DNA from: Anthoceros angustus
Lineage: Eukaryota; Streptophyta; Anthocerotopsida; Anthocerotales; Anthocerotaceae
Reading direction: 5' to 3'
DNA: 64,000 nt
Assembly (NCBI GenBank): GCA_010909165.1
Contig: VJWM01000119.1
Location: 62,001 to 126,000 of the forward strand
Both the position numbers and the translations under genes were made by a program. The notes below the pieces were generated by a model. It did not search any database, was not told where the DNA came from, and was given only the letters and a program-made list of their open reading frames with translations. Shown here piece by piece: positions 33,171 through 48,718 of this stretch; position 1 is the first letter of the stretch, and the number at the start of each line of letters is the position of its first letter.

Positions 33171-33583
33171 TTCACCACCAACAGCATGCCCTGCACCTGT
33201 TTGATGCGTTGTTCGGGTTCATTGCGGGCTTTCAGTGCACCGGTAACCAGGTGCTGTATGCAGAAGATGACGAGCCGAACAGCGATATAGGTGGTCACCA
33301 ATGCGCCACCGATAATACCTGCTCCAGTTTAGGGATAAAGTCAGCTGCTTGATGATGCGCAGGTTGACTACCAGGTACACATAGGGAATAATGTATTTGT
33401 CGGCCGCCTCAACAATAAGGTCGTCAAATTTGGAGTCGGTTTTCGCCGTGATTTTAGTCATCACACCGATCAGCCAACGCCTGGTCGTACGCCACAATAT
33501 CCAGGTCAGCAACATGCCACCCACTACCAGTAAATAACTCAATACGGTGTTGCCCACCAGATTTGATTCAATGTTTCTTTCAT
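33170..33583 (-). pseudogene. mscS 5' fragment (second copy)
   Basis: Repeats the first 135 or so codons of the MscS gene (ATG at 33,581-33,583), then stops at the 33,170 junction before the pore helix. Not functional as shown; probably an assembly product rather than a gene remnant. Confidence 0.88.
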
Positions 33584-33713
33584 GTTATTGTTTTCGGATC
33601 CTGCGCTTGCAACAAATTGTGTTGTAAAAGATCACCGTCTTCCGATAAAAGTTTTGAATGTACCGCAAATAGTGAACCATGGTCATTTGTGCCGCAGGCT
33701 CGGTGAAAAGTTG

Positions 33714-33721
33714 TATATTTG
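33714..33721 (+). promoter_or_regulatory. Second copy of the TATATTTG promoter element
   Basis: Same element as at 21,911, 130 nt before the second SPS start. The upstream sequence differs by a 7-nt indel. Confidence 0.55.
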
Positions 33722-33850
33722 CGACGTAGAAAAACGGCTTGTGGAATTCTTTGTACAAATCCACATTACTTCAAAGCCGCTCCTTTCCCTTTTATGTGCC
33801 GCATTTATTGCCTGCAACAACAGTGGCACAGTCATTTAAATTAATCTGGA

Positions 33851-34450
33851 ATGAAAGGTTTATACATACAATTATTCAGTCCATGGCCTTATCCGGTACG
33901 ACAACCCGGAGATCGGTCGCGACAAAGACACCGGCGGGCAAGTGAAATATGTGCTCGAAATGCTGGAAGCCATCGGGCGGCATCCTGATGTGCGTAAAGT
34001 GGATTTGTTTACCCGGAAAATAAACGACAAAAGGGTTTCTGCCTATAACCAGGTAACGGAAAAGTGGGCGAAAAGGCGAGGATTGTGCGCATCGCCTGTG
34101 GCGGTGGCCAGTATCGGGCGAAAGAGTCTTTGTGGGATCACCTGGATGAATTTGTCGACAATACCATTCGTTTTATTGAAAATGAAAATGAATTTCCCGA
34201 TGTGGTACATGGGCACTATGCCGATGGCAATTACCTCGCGTCGCAAATCAGCGAAATGTATGGCGTACCTTTTTCTGTCGACCGGTCACTCTCTTGGCTG
34301 GAACAAAGGCCATCCTGCTGTCGCAGGGCATGACCGAAGAAAGATTGAAGAGAAATTCAACATGAAGCGACGCATCGAAGAAGAGGAAAGTTTTCTTCAA
34401 CATACCGATGCTGCCATGGTGGTGAGCACGCAGCACATCATCAACACCCA
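33851..34450 (+). pseudogene. SPS-like gene 5' fragment (second copy)
   Basis: Begins at ATG 33,851 and repeats about 200 codons of the SPS-like glycosyltransferase up to 'STQHIINTQ', where it runs into the TGS1-like array within the shared bases CAA. Here 'HIINTQ' is read in full, while the first copy has lost bases at that spot, so the two copies complement each other. Confidence 0.88.
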
Positions 34451-34452
34451 AT

Positions 34453-36490
<2,038 letters not shown>

Positions 36491-36759
36491 GTCGCGCCAC
36501 ACAAATCGAGGAGTTTGATTTGCAAACCATGTTGCAGCCAAAGGATGGCAAAACATTGTTGTTTGACGGCACAACTCATTGCGCCAAACATTTTAATGTT
36601 TCTCCTCGTAACACGTCTCTACCTCAACTTAAAACATTGCCGCCAACTTATACATCAAGTTCTAGCATTACATTTGGTGAAACCAACTACATAGATAATG
36701 GTTGCAAAGGACTTGTGTATTATGGAGATTTCCTTGCTCCTAAAAGAACTAGATTTTAG
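36491..36759 (+). CDS. TGS1-like methyltransferase, copy 1, 3' part
   Basis: C-terminal part of the same fold: '[18 protein letters not shown]', the strand 'IAPNILMFLLVT' (family NI.MFLPrN), 'LPQLKTLPPTYTSSS', 'NYIDNGCKGLVYYGDFLAPK' and the terminal RTRF before TAG 36,757-36,759. Frame changes at about 36,560 and 36,600. The motif order matches the TGS1 C-terminus ('dm.mpkdG', 'MFLPrn', 'a.tayfg'). Confidence 0.8.
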
Positions 36760-38655
36760 ATAGATTAATGTATATTCTAGTTGAAAAAATTATAGCTCTT
36801 AATTTAGATTTTATAAATACAAGTAATAAATTTATCCAATACTTAATATATTTATTTTTACAAATATTATTTTTCTCTTAAATGCCTTATTTTTCCCCTT
36901 TATGATGCGTTTTTCCATGGATTGGAGACTATGAATCAGATTAATGGGGTGGTTGGGGCTAAGCTCTAGTCCAAGTCCCACATTCAAGACAATGTAAATG
37001 GAAGCCTAGACGTATCACTGGCAAAAGTCTTAAATGTGCATTTGGACAACTGCTTGGTAGACATGTTTGCAAAATCCTTATTAGCTGGCGGGGCAAAGCA
37101 CGAGGATGAAACAATTGCGCTGCAACACAATTGAGGAGGCTATGCAAGCCGCTATCCACATGAACATTGTGGAGTGAAGCAAGGCTCGGTTCAAGTCATG
37201 GCTCCATTATAGCCAATGAAGGGGCTCCTCCTTGCCCTAACATGCCCTATCAAGGGCAAGGAGCCCTATGAGAACACAACTAAGAGTGAGTTGCAAGGCG
37301 ACAAGGGCACATTGTTCTTGTTGCTCTTGCAAGAACTTGAGAGGAAGAGCCATCCCACCACACAACAAGAAAGCTAGTGTGAGGAAGGAGGAGGGAGGCA
37401 ACTAAGGGTCACAAGAAGGCAAAGCGCGAACAATAATTTAGACTTGGTGACAACCCGACATGTTATCCAAGACCCAATCTCGATACTGTGAAAGGAAGGC
37501 TGTGGCTCTGTGATCCAAGAGCACTTAGGAGCTGGCCACGCAAATGACTTGAAGATGAACCGAGAATATTCATGCTTCCTCGAAGAATATTCATGCTTTT
37601 CACTCGGAGGAGCTCAAATTCCAAGTCTCCAATCCTCGATCCTTCACCTTTGCTCATATGACCTCTTGCGGCTATACTAGCTAGGGAGCAAACGCCCTGC
37701 AACTGCTCCGGCGTTCTCTGCAACTTAAACCTCACTCGCTCAACCAAATGAATCTGAATGATGGCGTAATGTGGTTACGAGGGCTACCACGAACAAATAT
37801 CGACGACCTTCATATCGTGAAAGAAATGCACAAACCTTAAGCACGACACCCCAGAGCTTGGCCAATCTGTCTCTCTCACAATGTTTCCTTGTCGATCAAG
37901 TAGCCTCTTTGGTTCCCCATAGCTTGTTACGACATTGACGGTATGAGGTTAGCAATGGCTTTCATCCACACATCAAGGGCTAAAACCCATAAAACACCAA
38001 CGGTGACATCATGAGTTATAAATCATTTGGTTCAATAAATACACATTCACACGAAACGCTTTAGGTAAAAAGTCGAGTGGAGAGGGTGGAGACCGCAAAG
38101 AGCGCAAGAGGAGCTTAATTGGTGTGCACTCTTTGCTCACACCTCCGGCTTTGCACCTTGGACGAGCTGCCTATGAGATGCACACACATGGCGACCAAGC
38201 GGCCTACACTGCCGGCGACCTCTGGCTATCCCGAGGGCGTATTCGGATAGTGTGGGACACATCGTGATCTCCCTATCTACCTATATCCTAATTATCCTTG
38301 GGCTTTGGCAAAATGCCCTCTATTTACCTATCCTAATATTGTATCTATTTATGTGCCTTGCTCATGTCCTTGGGCTTTGCCCGCCTCTTCTTGCCTATAT
38401 ATGCACATTGACCGCATCCAAGGCACCCTACCACGACAACGACCTTATCATACATCTTCTACCGATGCAAAATGTCTACTCTTGTACATGGACTTTGTAC
38501 CGTCATAAAAGGAGGAATATAATATCATGTGATTATGTAGCAAACAAAGTCCCATCGTATCGATGTACTCAAAGAAATTTTCTCAACTGCTTTGATATGC
38601 TAAAGATTTCATGCTCCAAGTCGAGCAAAGAATGACACAAGCCTGCAGACGAGAG
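36760..38655 (+). repeat. Complete inter-gene spacer, unit 1
   Basis: Best example of the full spacer. 36,760-36,915: AT-rich block with AATAAA at 36,825-36,830, 66 nt after the TGS1 stop, so probably the 3' UTR and poly(A) signal. 36,925-37,215: module starting TTCCATGGATTGGAGAC, with 'TIEEAMQAAIHMNIV' in one plus frame, perhaps gag-like but too short to assign. 37,222-37,266: hairpin. 37,270-37,680: module with GAATATTCATGCTT repeated twice. 37,690-37,990 and 38,010-38,640: non-coding modules with GTTATAAATCATTTGG (TATA-like) and two CCTTGGGCTTTG. No credible long ORF on either strand. Confidence 0.7.
37222..37266. repeat. Long hairpin present in most units
   Basis: GGGCTCCTCCTTGCCCT pairs with AGGGCAAGGAGCCC across a 14-nt loop: a 14-bp stem with a 3-nt bulge. 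The same hairpin recurs near 39,802; 40,688; 47,267; 50,645; 53,227; 56,293 and 58,931. Only the right arm is kept near 44,540, and it is skipped in the last two units. The stem stays intact while flanking sequence varies. Confidence 0.8.
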
Positions 38656-39337
<682 letters not shown>

Positions 39338-42120
39338 ATAGATTAATGTATATTCTAGTTGAAAAAAATTATAGCTCTTAATTTAGATTTTATAAATACA
39401 AGTAATAAATTTATCCAATACTTAATATATTTATTTTTACAAATATTATTTTTCTCTTAAATGCCTTATTTTTCCCTTTATGATGCGTTTTTCCATGGAT
39501 TGGAGACTATGAATCAGTATTAATGGGGTGGTTGGGGCTAAGCTCTAGTCCAAGTCCCACATTCAAGACAACGAAATGGAAGCCTAGACGTATCACCAGT
39601 CTTAAGCATGAGCATTTGGACAACTGCTTGGTAGACATGTTTGCAAAATCCTTATTAGCTGGCGGCGGCAAAGCACGAGGATGAAACAATTGCTGCAACA
39701 CAATTGAGGAGGCTATGCAAGCCGCTATCCACATGAACATTGTGGAGTGAAGCAAGGCTCGGTTCAAGTCATAGCGACTCGCTATAGCCAATGAAGGTGG
39801 CTCCTCCTTGCCCTAACATGCCCTATCAAGGGCAAGGAGCCCTATGAGAACACAACTAAGAGTGAGTTGCAAGGCGACAAGGGCACATTGTTGCTGCCCG
39901 AGCTCTTCTGACAAGCTTGGAGAGGAAGAGCCATCCCACCACACAACAAGAAAGCTAGTGTGAGGAAGGAGGAGGGAGGCAACTAAGGGTCACAAGAAGG
40001 CAAAGCGCGAACAATAATTTAGACTTGGTGACAACCCGACATGTTATCCAAGACCCAATCTCGATACCGGAAAGGAAGGCTGTGGCTCGTGATCCAAGAG
40101 CACTTAGGAGCTGGCCACAACGATGACTTGAAGATGAACCAGAGAATATTCATGCTTCCTCGAAGAATATTCATGCTTTTCACTCGGAGGAGCTCAAATT
40201 CCAAGTCTCCAATCCTCGATCCTTCACCTTTGCTCATATGACCTCTTGCGGCTATACTAGCTAGGGCTTCGCAAACGCCCGCAACTCTGACTGCTCGAAA
40301 GGCGTTCTGCAACTTAAACCTCACTCGCTCAACCAAATGAATCTGGAATGATGGCGGAATGTGGTTACGAGGGCTACCACGAACAAATATCGACGACCTT
40401 CATATCTGTGAAAGAAATGCACAAACCTTAAGCACTGACACCCCAGAGCTTGGCCAACTGTCTCTCACAATGTTTCCTTGTCGTATTCAAGTAGCCTCTC
40501 TTTGGTTCCCCATAGCTTGTTACGACATTGGCGTATGAGGTTAGCTGGCGGGGCGGCAAAGCGAGGATGAAACAATTCTGCAACACAATTGAGGAGGCTA
40601 TGCAAGCCGCTATCCACATGAACATTGTGGGTGAAGCAAGGCTCCGGTTCAAGTCATAGCGACTCCGGCTATAGCCAATGAAGGTGGCTCCTCCTTGCCC
40701 TAACATGCCCTATCAAGGGCAAGGAGCCCTATGAGAACACAACTAAGAGTGAGTTGCAAGGCGACAAGGGCACATTGTTGCTGCCCGAGCTCTTCTGACA
40801 AGCTTGGAGAGGAAGAGCCATCCCACCACACAACAAGAAAGCTAGTGTGAGGAAGGAGGAGGGAGGCAACTAAGGGTCACAAGAAGGCAAAGCGAACAAT
40901 AATTTAGACTTGGTGACAACCCGACATGTTATCCAAAGACCCAATCTCGATACCGGAAAGGAAGGCTGTGGCTCGTGATCCAAGAGCACTTAGGGGCTGG
41001 CCAAGCAGTGACTTGAAGATGAACCGGAGAATATTCATGCTTCCTCGAAGAATATTCATGCTTTTCACTCGGAGCTCAAATTCCAAGTCTCCAATCCTCG
41101 ATCCTTCACCTTTGCTCATATGACCTCTTGCGGCTATACTAGCTAGGGCTTCGCAAACGCCCGCAACTCTGACTGCTCGAAAGGCGTTCTGCAACAACCT
41201 CACTCGCTCAACCAAATGAATCACGAATGATGGCGGAATGTAGTTCTGAGGGCTACCACGAACAAATATCGGCGACCTTCATATCTGTGAAAGAAATGCA
41301 CAAACCTTAAGCATGACACCCCGAGCTTGGCCAATCATCTCTCTCACAATGTTTCCTTGTCGTATTCAAGTAGCCTCTCTTTGGTTCCCCATAGCTTATT
41401 ACGACATTGTGATTATGAGGTTAGCAGTGGCTTTCATCCACACATCAAGGGCTAAAACCCATAAAACACCAACGGTGACATCATGAGTTATAAATCATTT
41501 GGTTCAATAAAATACACATTCACACGAACGCTTTAGGTAAAAAGTCGAGTGGAGAGGTGGAGACCGCAAAGAGCGCAAGAGGAGCTTAATTGGTGTGCAC
41601 TCTTTGCTCACACCTCCGGCCTGCACCTTGGGCAGCTGCTCATGAGATGCACACACATGGCGACCAAGCGGCCTACACACCCGGCGACCCTCGGCGACCT
41701 CTGGCTATCCCGAGGCGTATTCGGATAGTGTGCGGGACACATCGGATCTCCCTATCTACCTATATCCTAATTATCCTTGGGCTTTGGCAAAATGCCTCTA
41801 TTTACCTATCCTAATATTGTATCTATTTATGTGCCTTGCTCATGTCCTTGGGCTTTAGCGCCTTCCTCTTCTTGCCTATATATGCACATTGACACATCCA
41901 AGGCACCCTACCACGACCTTATCATACATCTTCTACCCGATGCAAAATGTCTACTCTTGTACATGGACTTTGTAAGCGTCATAAAAGGAGGAATATAATA
42001 TCATGTGATTATGTAGCAAACAAAGTCCCATCGTCTGATGTACTCAAAAGAAATTTTCTCAACTGCTTTGATATGCTAAAGATTTCATGCTCCAAAAGAA
42101 TGACACAATCACTGAGAGCA
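39338..42120 (+). repeat. Spacer 2, with an internal 0.88-kb direct duplication
   Basis: Holds the AT-rich block, hairpin spacer and following modules. After GTTACGACATTGGCGTATGAGGTTAGC (about 40,540) the sequence jumps back to TTAGCTGGCGGGG, repeating roughly 39,655-40,540 as 40,545-41,425. The join shares TTAGC. The rest (41,430-42,110) is the normal upstream module. No gene seen. Confidence 0.75.
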
Positions 42121-42563
<443 letters not shown>

Positions 42564-43140
42564 GTGGAGACAAAGAGCGCAAGAGGAGCTTAATTGGTGT
42601 GCACTCTTTGCTCACACCTCCCACACCGCACTGAGAGCCGCTCATGAGATGCACACACATGGCGACCAAAGCCTACACTGCCGGCGACCCTCGGCGACCC
42701 AATGGCTATCCCGAGGCGTATTCGGATAGTGTGCGGGACACATCGGATCTCCCTATCTACCTATATCCTAATTATCCTTGGCTTTGCAAAATGCCCTCAT
42801 TTACCTATCCTAATATTGTATCTATTTATGTGCCTTGCTCATGTCCTTGGGCTTTAAGCCCTCTTCTTGCCTATATATGCACATTGACCGCATCCAAGGC
42901 ACCCTACCACGAACAAATATCGACGACCTTATCATACATCTTCTACCCGATGCAAAATGTCTACTCTTGTACATGGACTTTGTACCGGCGTCATAAAAGG
43001 AGGAATATAATATCATGTGATTATGTAGCAAACAAAGTCCCATCGATGTACTCCAAAAGAAATTTTCTCAACTGCTTTGATATGCTAAAGATTTCATGCT
43101 CCAAGTCGAAAAGAATGACACAATCGCCGCAGAGAGAGCA
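42564..43140 (+). repeat. Short spacer 3 (upstream modules only)
   Basis: Only the GTGGAGAC...CTATATATGCACATTGACC and GTCATAAAAGGAGG modules. AT-rich block, hairpin and middle modules are missing, so this unit is about 1.0 kb. No gene. Confidence 0.7.
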
Positions 43141-43568
<428 letters not shown>

Positions 43569-43669
43569 ATTGTGGAGTGCCCATGCAAAACATTTGGCGG
43601 CTTGTTTTGCTTTTTTCTTGTTAAGAGGATAGGGAGGAGTTAGCCAATAAGGCCATTTTAGATAGATTA

Positions 43670-43944
43670 ATGGGTGGACCAAACTACGATAGCAAATCGA
43701 GGAGTTTGATTTGCAAACCATGTTGCAGCCAAAGGATGGCAAAACATTGTTTGACGGCACAACTCATTGCCAAACATTTTAATGTTTCTCCTCGTAACAC
43801 GTCTCTACCTCAACTTAAAACATTGCCGCCAACTTATACATCAAGTTCTAACTTACATTGTGAAACCAACTACATAGATAATGGTTGCAAGGACTTCACA
43901 TGTATTATGGAGATTTCCTTGCTCCTAAAAGAACTAGATTTTAG
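43670..43944 (+). pseudogene. TGS1-like copy 4, 3' part
   Basis: Runs from GGGTGGACCAAACTACGATAGC to TAG 43,942-43,944, with 'FDLQTM', 'LPQLKTLPPTYTSSSN' and 'DNGCKDF'. The GACC-AAAC-TAC-GAT segment is present a second time relative to the 5' part. Confidence 0.78.
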
Positions 43945-45639
43945 ATAGATTAATGTATATTCTAGTTGAAAAAAATTATAGCTCTTAATTTAGATTTTAT
44001 AAATACAAGTAATAAATTTATCCAATACTTAATATATTTATTTTTACAAATATTATTTTTTCTTGCGCCCCATGGGTGGACCAAACTACGATAGCAAATT
44101 GTGGAGTGCCAAAATTTATGGAGTGGTCCGTCCTTGCGAGGTCCGATGGAGTGGTCCAGTGGTTTAGTTTGGGGCATCGCTGGCATGGACCCTACATTTT
44201 GGCAACCTTGCAAAAGTGCTGATCGCTACGTCCGGGGTTACGACCGTTAGGATACATACATAGCGTTAGGATACATACATAGGCGGGTTAGGTTAGGGTA
44301 TGGAGTATATAGGAAGGCAAGTCAAGGCGACTCGGTACCATCTTCCTCCTTGCTCTTGCCTTTCGTGCTCGAGCGGAGTGAGTTCTGCGTCACCGTGCGG
44401 GATTAATTGGTGGTAGAGGATGTGTTTAGAGCTCGTGACGAGCTCCGCCAACACGCTTGATGGGTGCGGAGGGGCGGACTGAGCTCGGGAGGTGCTCGGT
44501 GAAGGGCGCGAAACTAACCTTGGGCTTTGGCAAAATGCCCTATCAAGGGCAAGGAGCCCTATGAGAACACAATTGAGGAGGCCGGAGGATTAGGAGGCGC
44601 TTGGGGTGACACAAGAGCCATCCCACCACACAACAAGAAAGCTAGTGTGAGGAAGGAGGAGGGAGGCAACTAAGGGTCACAAGAAGGCAAAGCGAACAAT
44701 AATTTAGACTTGGTGACAACCCGACATGTTATCCGACCCAATCTCGATACTGTGGAAAGGAAGGCGTGTGGCTCTGTGATCCAAGAGCACTTAGGGGCGC
44801 AAAGCACGAGGATGAAACAATGACTTGAAGATGAACCAGAGAATATTCATGCTTCCTCGAAGAATATTCATGCTTTTCACTCGGAGGAGCTCAAATTCCA
44901 AGTCTCAATCCTCGATCCTTCACCTTTGCTCATATGACCTCTTGCGGCTATACTAGCTAGGCTTCAAAGCCCCCAATTGCCGCCCGGGGTTCTCTAAACC
45001 TCACTCGCTCAACCAAATGAATCAGATTAATGGGGTGGACCAACTACGATAGCAAATTGTGGAGGAGCTCAAAGTGAAGCCACTTCTCTGAGCGTGAAGC
45101 GGTCGGAGGATTAGGAGGCGCTTGGGGTGACTGTGGCGGAAGCCATCCTTGAGGCTATTTGGACGGAGGCACGTGGTGTTGCAGTGCAAAGCTACTTCTC
45201 CATGAGCGTGAAGCGGTAGGAAGGCAAAGCGGCTGGTGTGAATACATCGGCGTGTTGGTGTTGTGACTACCGGTGGTGATGGACAAGAGGAGCTCAAATT
45301 CCAAGTCTCAATCCTCGATCCTTGCGAGGTCCGATGGAGTGGTCCGTCCTTGCGAGGTCCGATGGAGTGGTCCGTCCTTGCGAGGTCCGATGGAGGAGCA
45401 GCGTCGCTAAACACTATACAATTTGCAAAACATAATGCCAAAATTTATGGAGTGGTCCGTCCTTGCGAGGTCCGACGAGTTGTGGAGGAGCACACCCTTA
45501 GGGTTGTGGAGCCGGACCCAACATGATGAAGTCCCACGATGGGGTCAAGAGCTCAGGCATAAACGAGACCATTCCACTGGAACGAACTTCTTCCTACAAC
45601 GACACGGATTGCGCTTTTTTCAATGAAGTCGCGCCACAC
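43945..45639 (+). repeat. Mosaic segment: AT block, broken module X, spacer modules
   Basis: Scrambled pieces joined at short shared words. The AT block ends at ATTATTTTT and continues TCTTGCGCCCC (TGS1 motif); TTTATGGAGT switches to GGTCCGTCCTTGCGAGG (module X, 44,115-44,520). A jump then leads to CAAGGGCAAGGAGCCC and the GAATATTCATGCTT module (44,525-45,000), to CAGATTAATGGGGTGGACC (45,025), and back to module X (45,060-45,639), which here carries CCTTGCGAGGTCCGATGGAG three times in tandem at about 45,321, 45,348 and 45,375, and CCTTGCGAGGTCCGACGAG at about 45,461. No credible gene. Confidence 0.7.
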
Positions 45640-45846
45640 AAATCGAGGAGTTTGATTTGCAAACCATGTTGCGACCAAAGGATGGCAAAACATTGTTTGA
45701 CGCACAACTCATTGCCAAACATTTTAATGTTTCTCCTCGTAACACGTCTCTACCTCAACTTAAAACATTGCCGCCAACTTATACATCAAGTTCTAACGCA
45801 TTTTGAGGCGAAACCAACTACATAGATAATGGTTGCAAAGGACTTC
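45640..45846 (+). pseudogene. TGS1-like 3' fragment
   Basis: Detached C-terminal piece ('FDLQTM', 'LPQLKTLPPTYTSSSN', 'NGCKGL') that follows the second module X, the same order as in copy 1. It ends by joining CTCTATATATGCACATTGACC before the stop. Confidence 0.78.
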
Positions 45847-46106
45847 TCTATATATGCACATTGACCGCATCCAAGGCACCCTACCACGAACTTATCATAC
45901 ATCTTCTACCCGATGCAAAATGTCTACTCTTGTACATGGACTTTGTCTGCGTCATAAAAGGAGGAATATAATATCATGTGATTATGTAGCAAACAAAGTC
46001 CCATCGTCTGATGTACTCAAAGAAATTTTCTCAACTGCTTTGATATGCTAAAGATTTCATGCTTCCTCGAAGAATATTCATGACCCCGAGGTCTTAGCGA
46101 AACACT
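45847..46106 (+). repeat. Short upstream-module piece before copy 5
   Basis: Part of the upstream module. Its end is a chain of three joins within 50 nt: GATTTCATGCTT to the TTCCTCGAAGAATATTCATG word of a downstream module, to ACCCCGAGGTCTTAGCGAAACAC of the TGS1 block, to ACTATACAAGGACATC. Confidence 0.7.
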
Positions 46107-46799
<693 letters not shown>

Positions 46800-48718
46800 A
46801 TAGATTAATGTATATTCTAGTTGAAAAAATTATAGCTCTTAATTTAGATTTTATAAATACAAGTAATAAATTTATCAATACTTAATATATTTATTTTTAC
46901 AAATATTATTTTTCTCTTAAATGCCTTATTTTTCCCCTTTATGATGCGTTTTTCCATGGATTGGAGACTATGAATCAGATTAATGGGGTGGTTGGGGCTA
47001 AGCTCTAGTCCAAGTCCCACATTCAAGACAACAGAAATGGAAGCCTAGGCGTATCACGTGGCAAAAGTCTTAAGCGGTGAGCATTTGGACAAGCTTGGTA
47101 GACATGTTTGCAAAATCCTTATTAGCTGGCAGGCCGCAAAGCACGAGGATGAAACAATTGCGCTGCAACACAATTGAGGAGGCTATGCAAGCCGCTATCC
47201 ACATGAACATTGTGGGTGAAGCAAGGCTCGGTTCAAGTCATAGCGACTCATATAGCCAATGAAGGGCTGGCTCCTCCTTGCCCTAACATGCCCTATCAAG
47301 GGCAAGGAGCCCTATGAGAACACAACTAAGAGTGAGTTGCAAGGCGACAAGGGCACATTGTTGCTGCCCGAGCTCTTGCAAGCTTGGAGAGGAAGAGCCA
47401 TCCCACCACACAACAAGAAAGCTAGTGTGAGGAAGGAGGAGGAGGCAACTAAGGGTCACAAGAAGGCAAAGCGAACAATAATTTAGACTTGGTGACAACC
47501 CGACATGTTATCCGACCCAATCTCGATACTGTGGAAAGGAAGGCGTGGCTCGTGATCCAAAAAGAGGAGCTAAGCGGTGACTTAAGATGAACCGGAGAAT
47601 ATTCATGCTTCCTCAAGAATATTCATGCTTTTCACTCGGAGGAGCTCAAATTCCAAGTCTCCAATCCTCGATCCTTCACCTTTGCTCATATGACCTCTTG
47701 CGGCTATACTAGCTAAGCTCTAGTCCAAGTCCCACATTCAAGACAAAGGCGTTCTCTGCAACTTAAACCTCACTCGCTCAACCAAATGAATCTGAATGAT
47801 GGCGAATGTGGTTACGAGGGCTACCACGAACAAATATCGACCTTCATATCTGAAAGAAATGCACAAACCTTAAGCACGAGGATGAAACAATTTGCAAAAC
47901 ATTGCTCTCTCACAATGTTTCCTTGTCGATCAAGTAGCCTCTCTTTTGGTTCCCCATAGCTTGTTACGACATTGATGAGGTTAGCAGTGGCTTTCATCCA
48001 CACATCAAGGGCTAAAACCCATAAAACACCAACGGTGACATCATGAGTTATAAATCATTTGGTTCAATAAAATACACATTCACACGAAACGCTTTAGGTA
48101 AAAAGGCGAGTGGAGAGGTGGAGACCAAAGCGCAAGAGGAGCTTAATTGGTGTGCACTCTTTGCTCACACCTCCGGCCTTTGCACCTTGGACGAGCTGCT
48201 CATGAGATGCACACACATGGCGACCAAAGCGCAAGAGGAGCTTAATTGGTGTGCACTCTTTGCTCATATGACCTCTTGCGGCTATCCCCAAGGGCGTATT
48301 CGGATAGTGTGCGGGACACATCAGGATCTCCCTATCTACCTATATCCTAATTATCCTTGGGCTTTGGCAAAATGCCCTCTATTTACCTATCCTAATATTG
48401 TATCTATTTATGTGCCTTGCTCATGTCCTTGGGCTTTGGCCCTTCCTCTTCTTGCCTATATATGCACATTGACCGCATCCAAGGCACCCTACCACGACAA
48501 CACCTTATCATACATCTTCTACCGATGCAAAATGTCTACTCTTGTACATGGACTTTGTCTACGTCATAAAAGGAGGAATATAATATCATGTGATTATGTA
48601 GCAAACAAAGTCCCATCGTGATGTACTAAAAGAAATTTTCTCAACTGCTGATATGCTAAAGATTTCATGCTCCAAGTGAAAGAAATGCACAAACCTTAAG
48701 CACAATGACTGGCAGAGC
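46800..48718 (+). repeat. Spacer 5
   Basis: All modules present with extra joins: near 47,712 ACTAGCTA continues into AGCTCTAGTCCAAGTCCCAC of an upstream module and then returns to AGGCGTTCTCTGC; near 47,875 GCACGAGGATGAAACAA leads to TTTGCAAAACATTGC. At 48,125-48,280 the GCGCAAGAGGAGCTTAATTGG word is repeated. No gene. Confidence 0.7.

Larger units (their letters stand above)
33170..34450. repeat. Second copy of 21,372-22,637 (direct, about 1.27 kb)
   Basis: From CTTCACCACCAACAGC onward this segment matches 21,372-22,637 almost base for base, with about 15 small indels scattered through both coding and non-coding parts (for example AAAA/AAA in the mscS part, a 7-nt CCGCAGG insertion before the promoter, GG/GGG and AAA/AAAA in the SPS part). 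Neither copy is consistently better. Its left edge joins the long secreted gene at a shared 10-12 nt; its right edge joins the eukaryotic array. Confidence 0.92.

Noticed and set aside
33170-34450. Genuine duplication of mscS and SPS genes
   Set aside because: Differences are random indels with no codon pattern, and both edges are at short-overlap joins.
40428-40706. Minus-strand ORFs of the spacer (for example 'MFMWIAACIASSIVLQ', recurring in units)
   Set aside because: They recur only because the spacer recurs, are broken differently in each unit and show no recognisable domain.
44115-44520. Ribosomal DNA or other structural RNA in the GC-rich module
   Set aside because: No conserved rRNA or tRNA words or cloverleaf seen; only short internal repeats.
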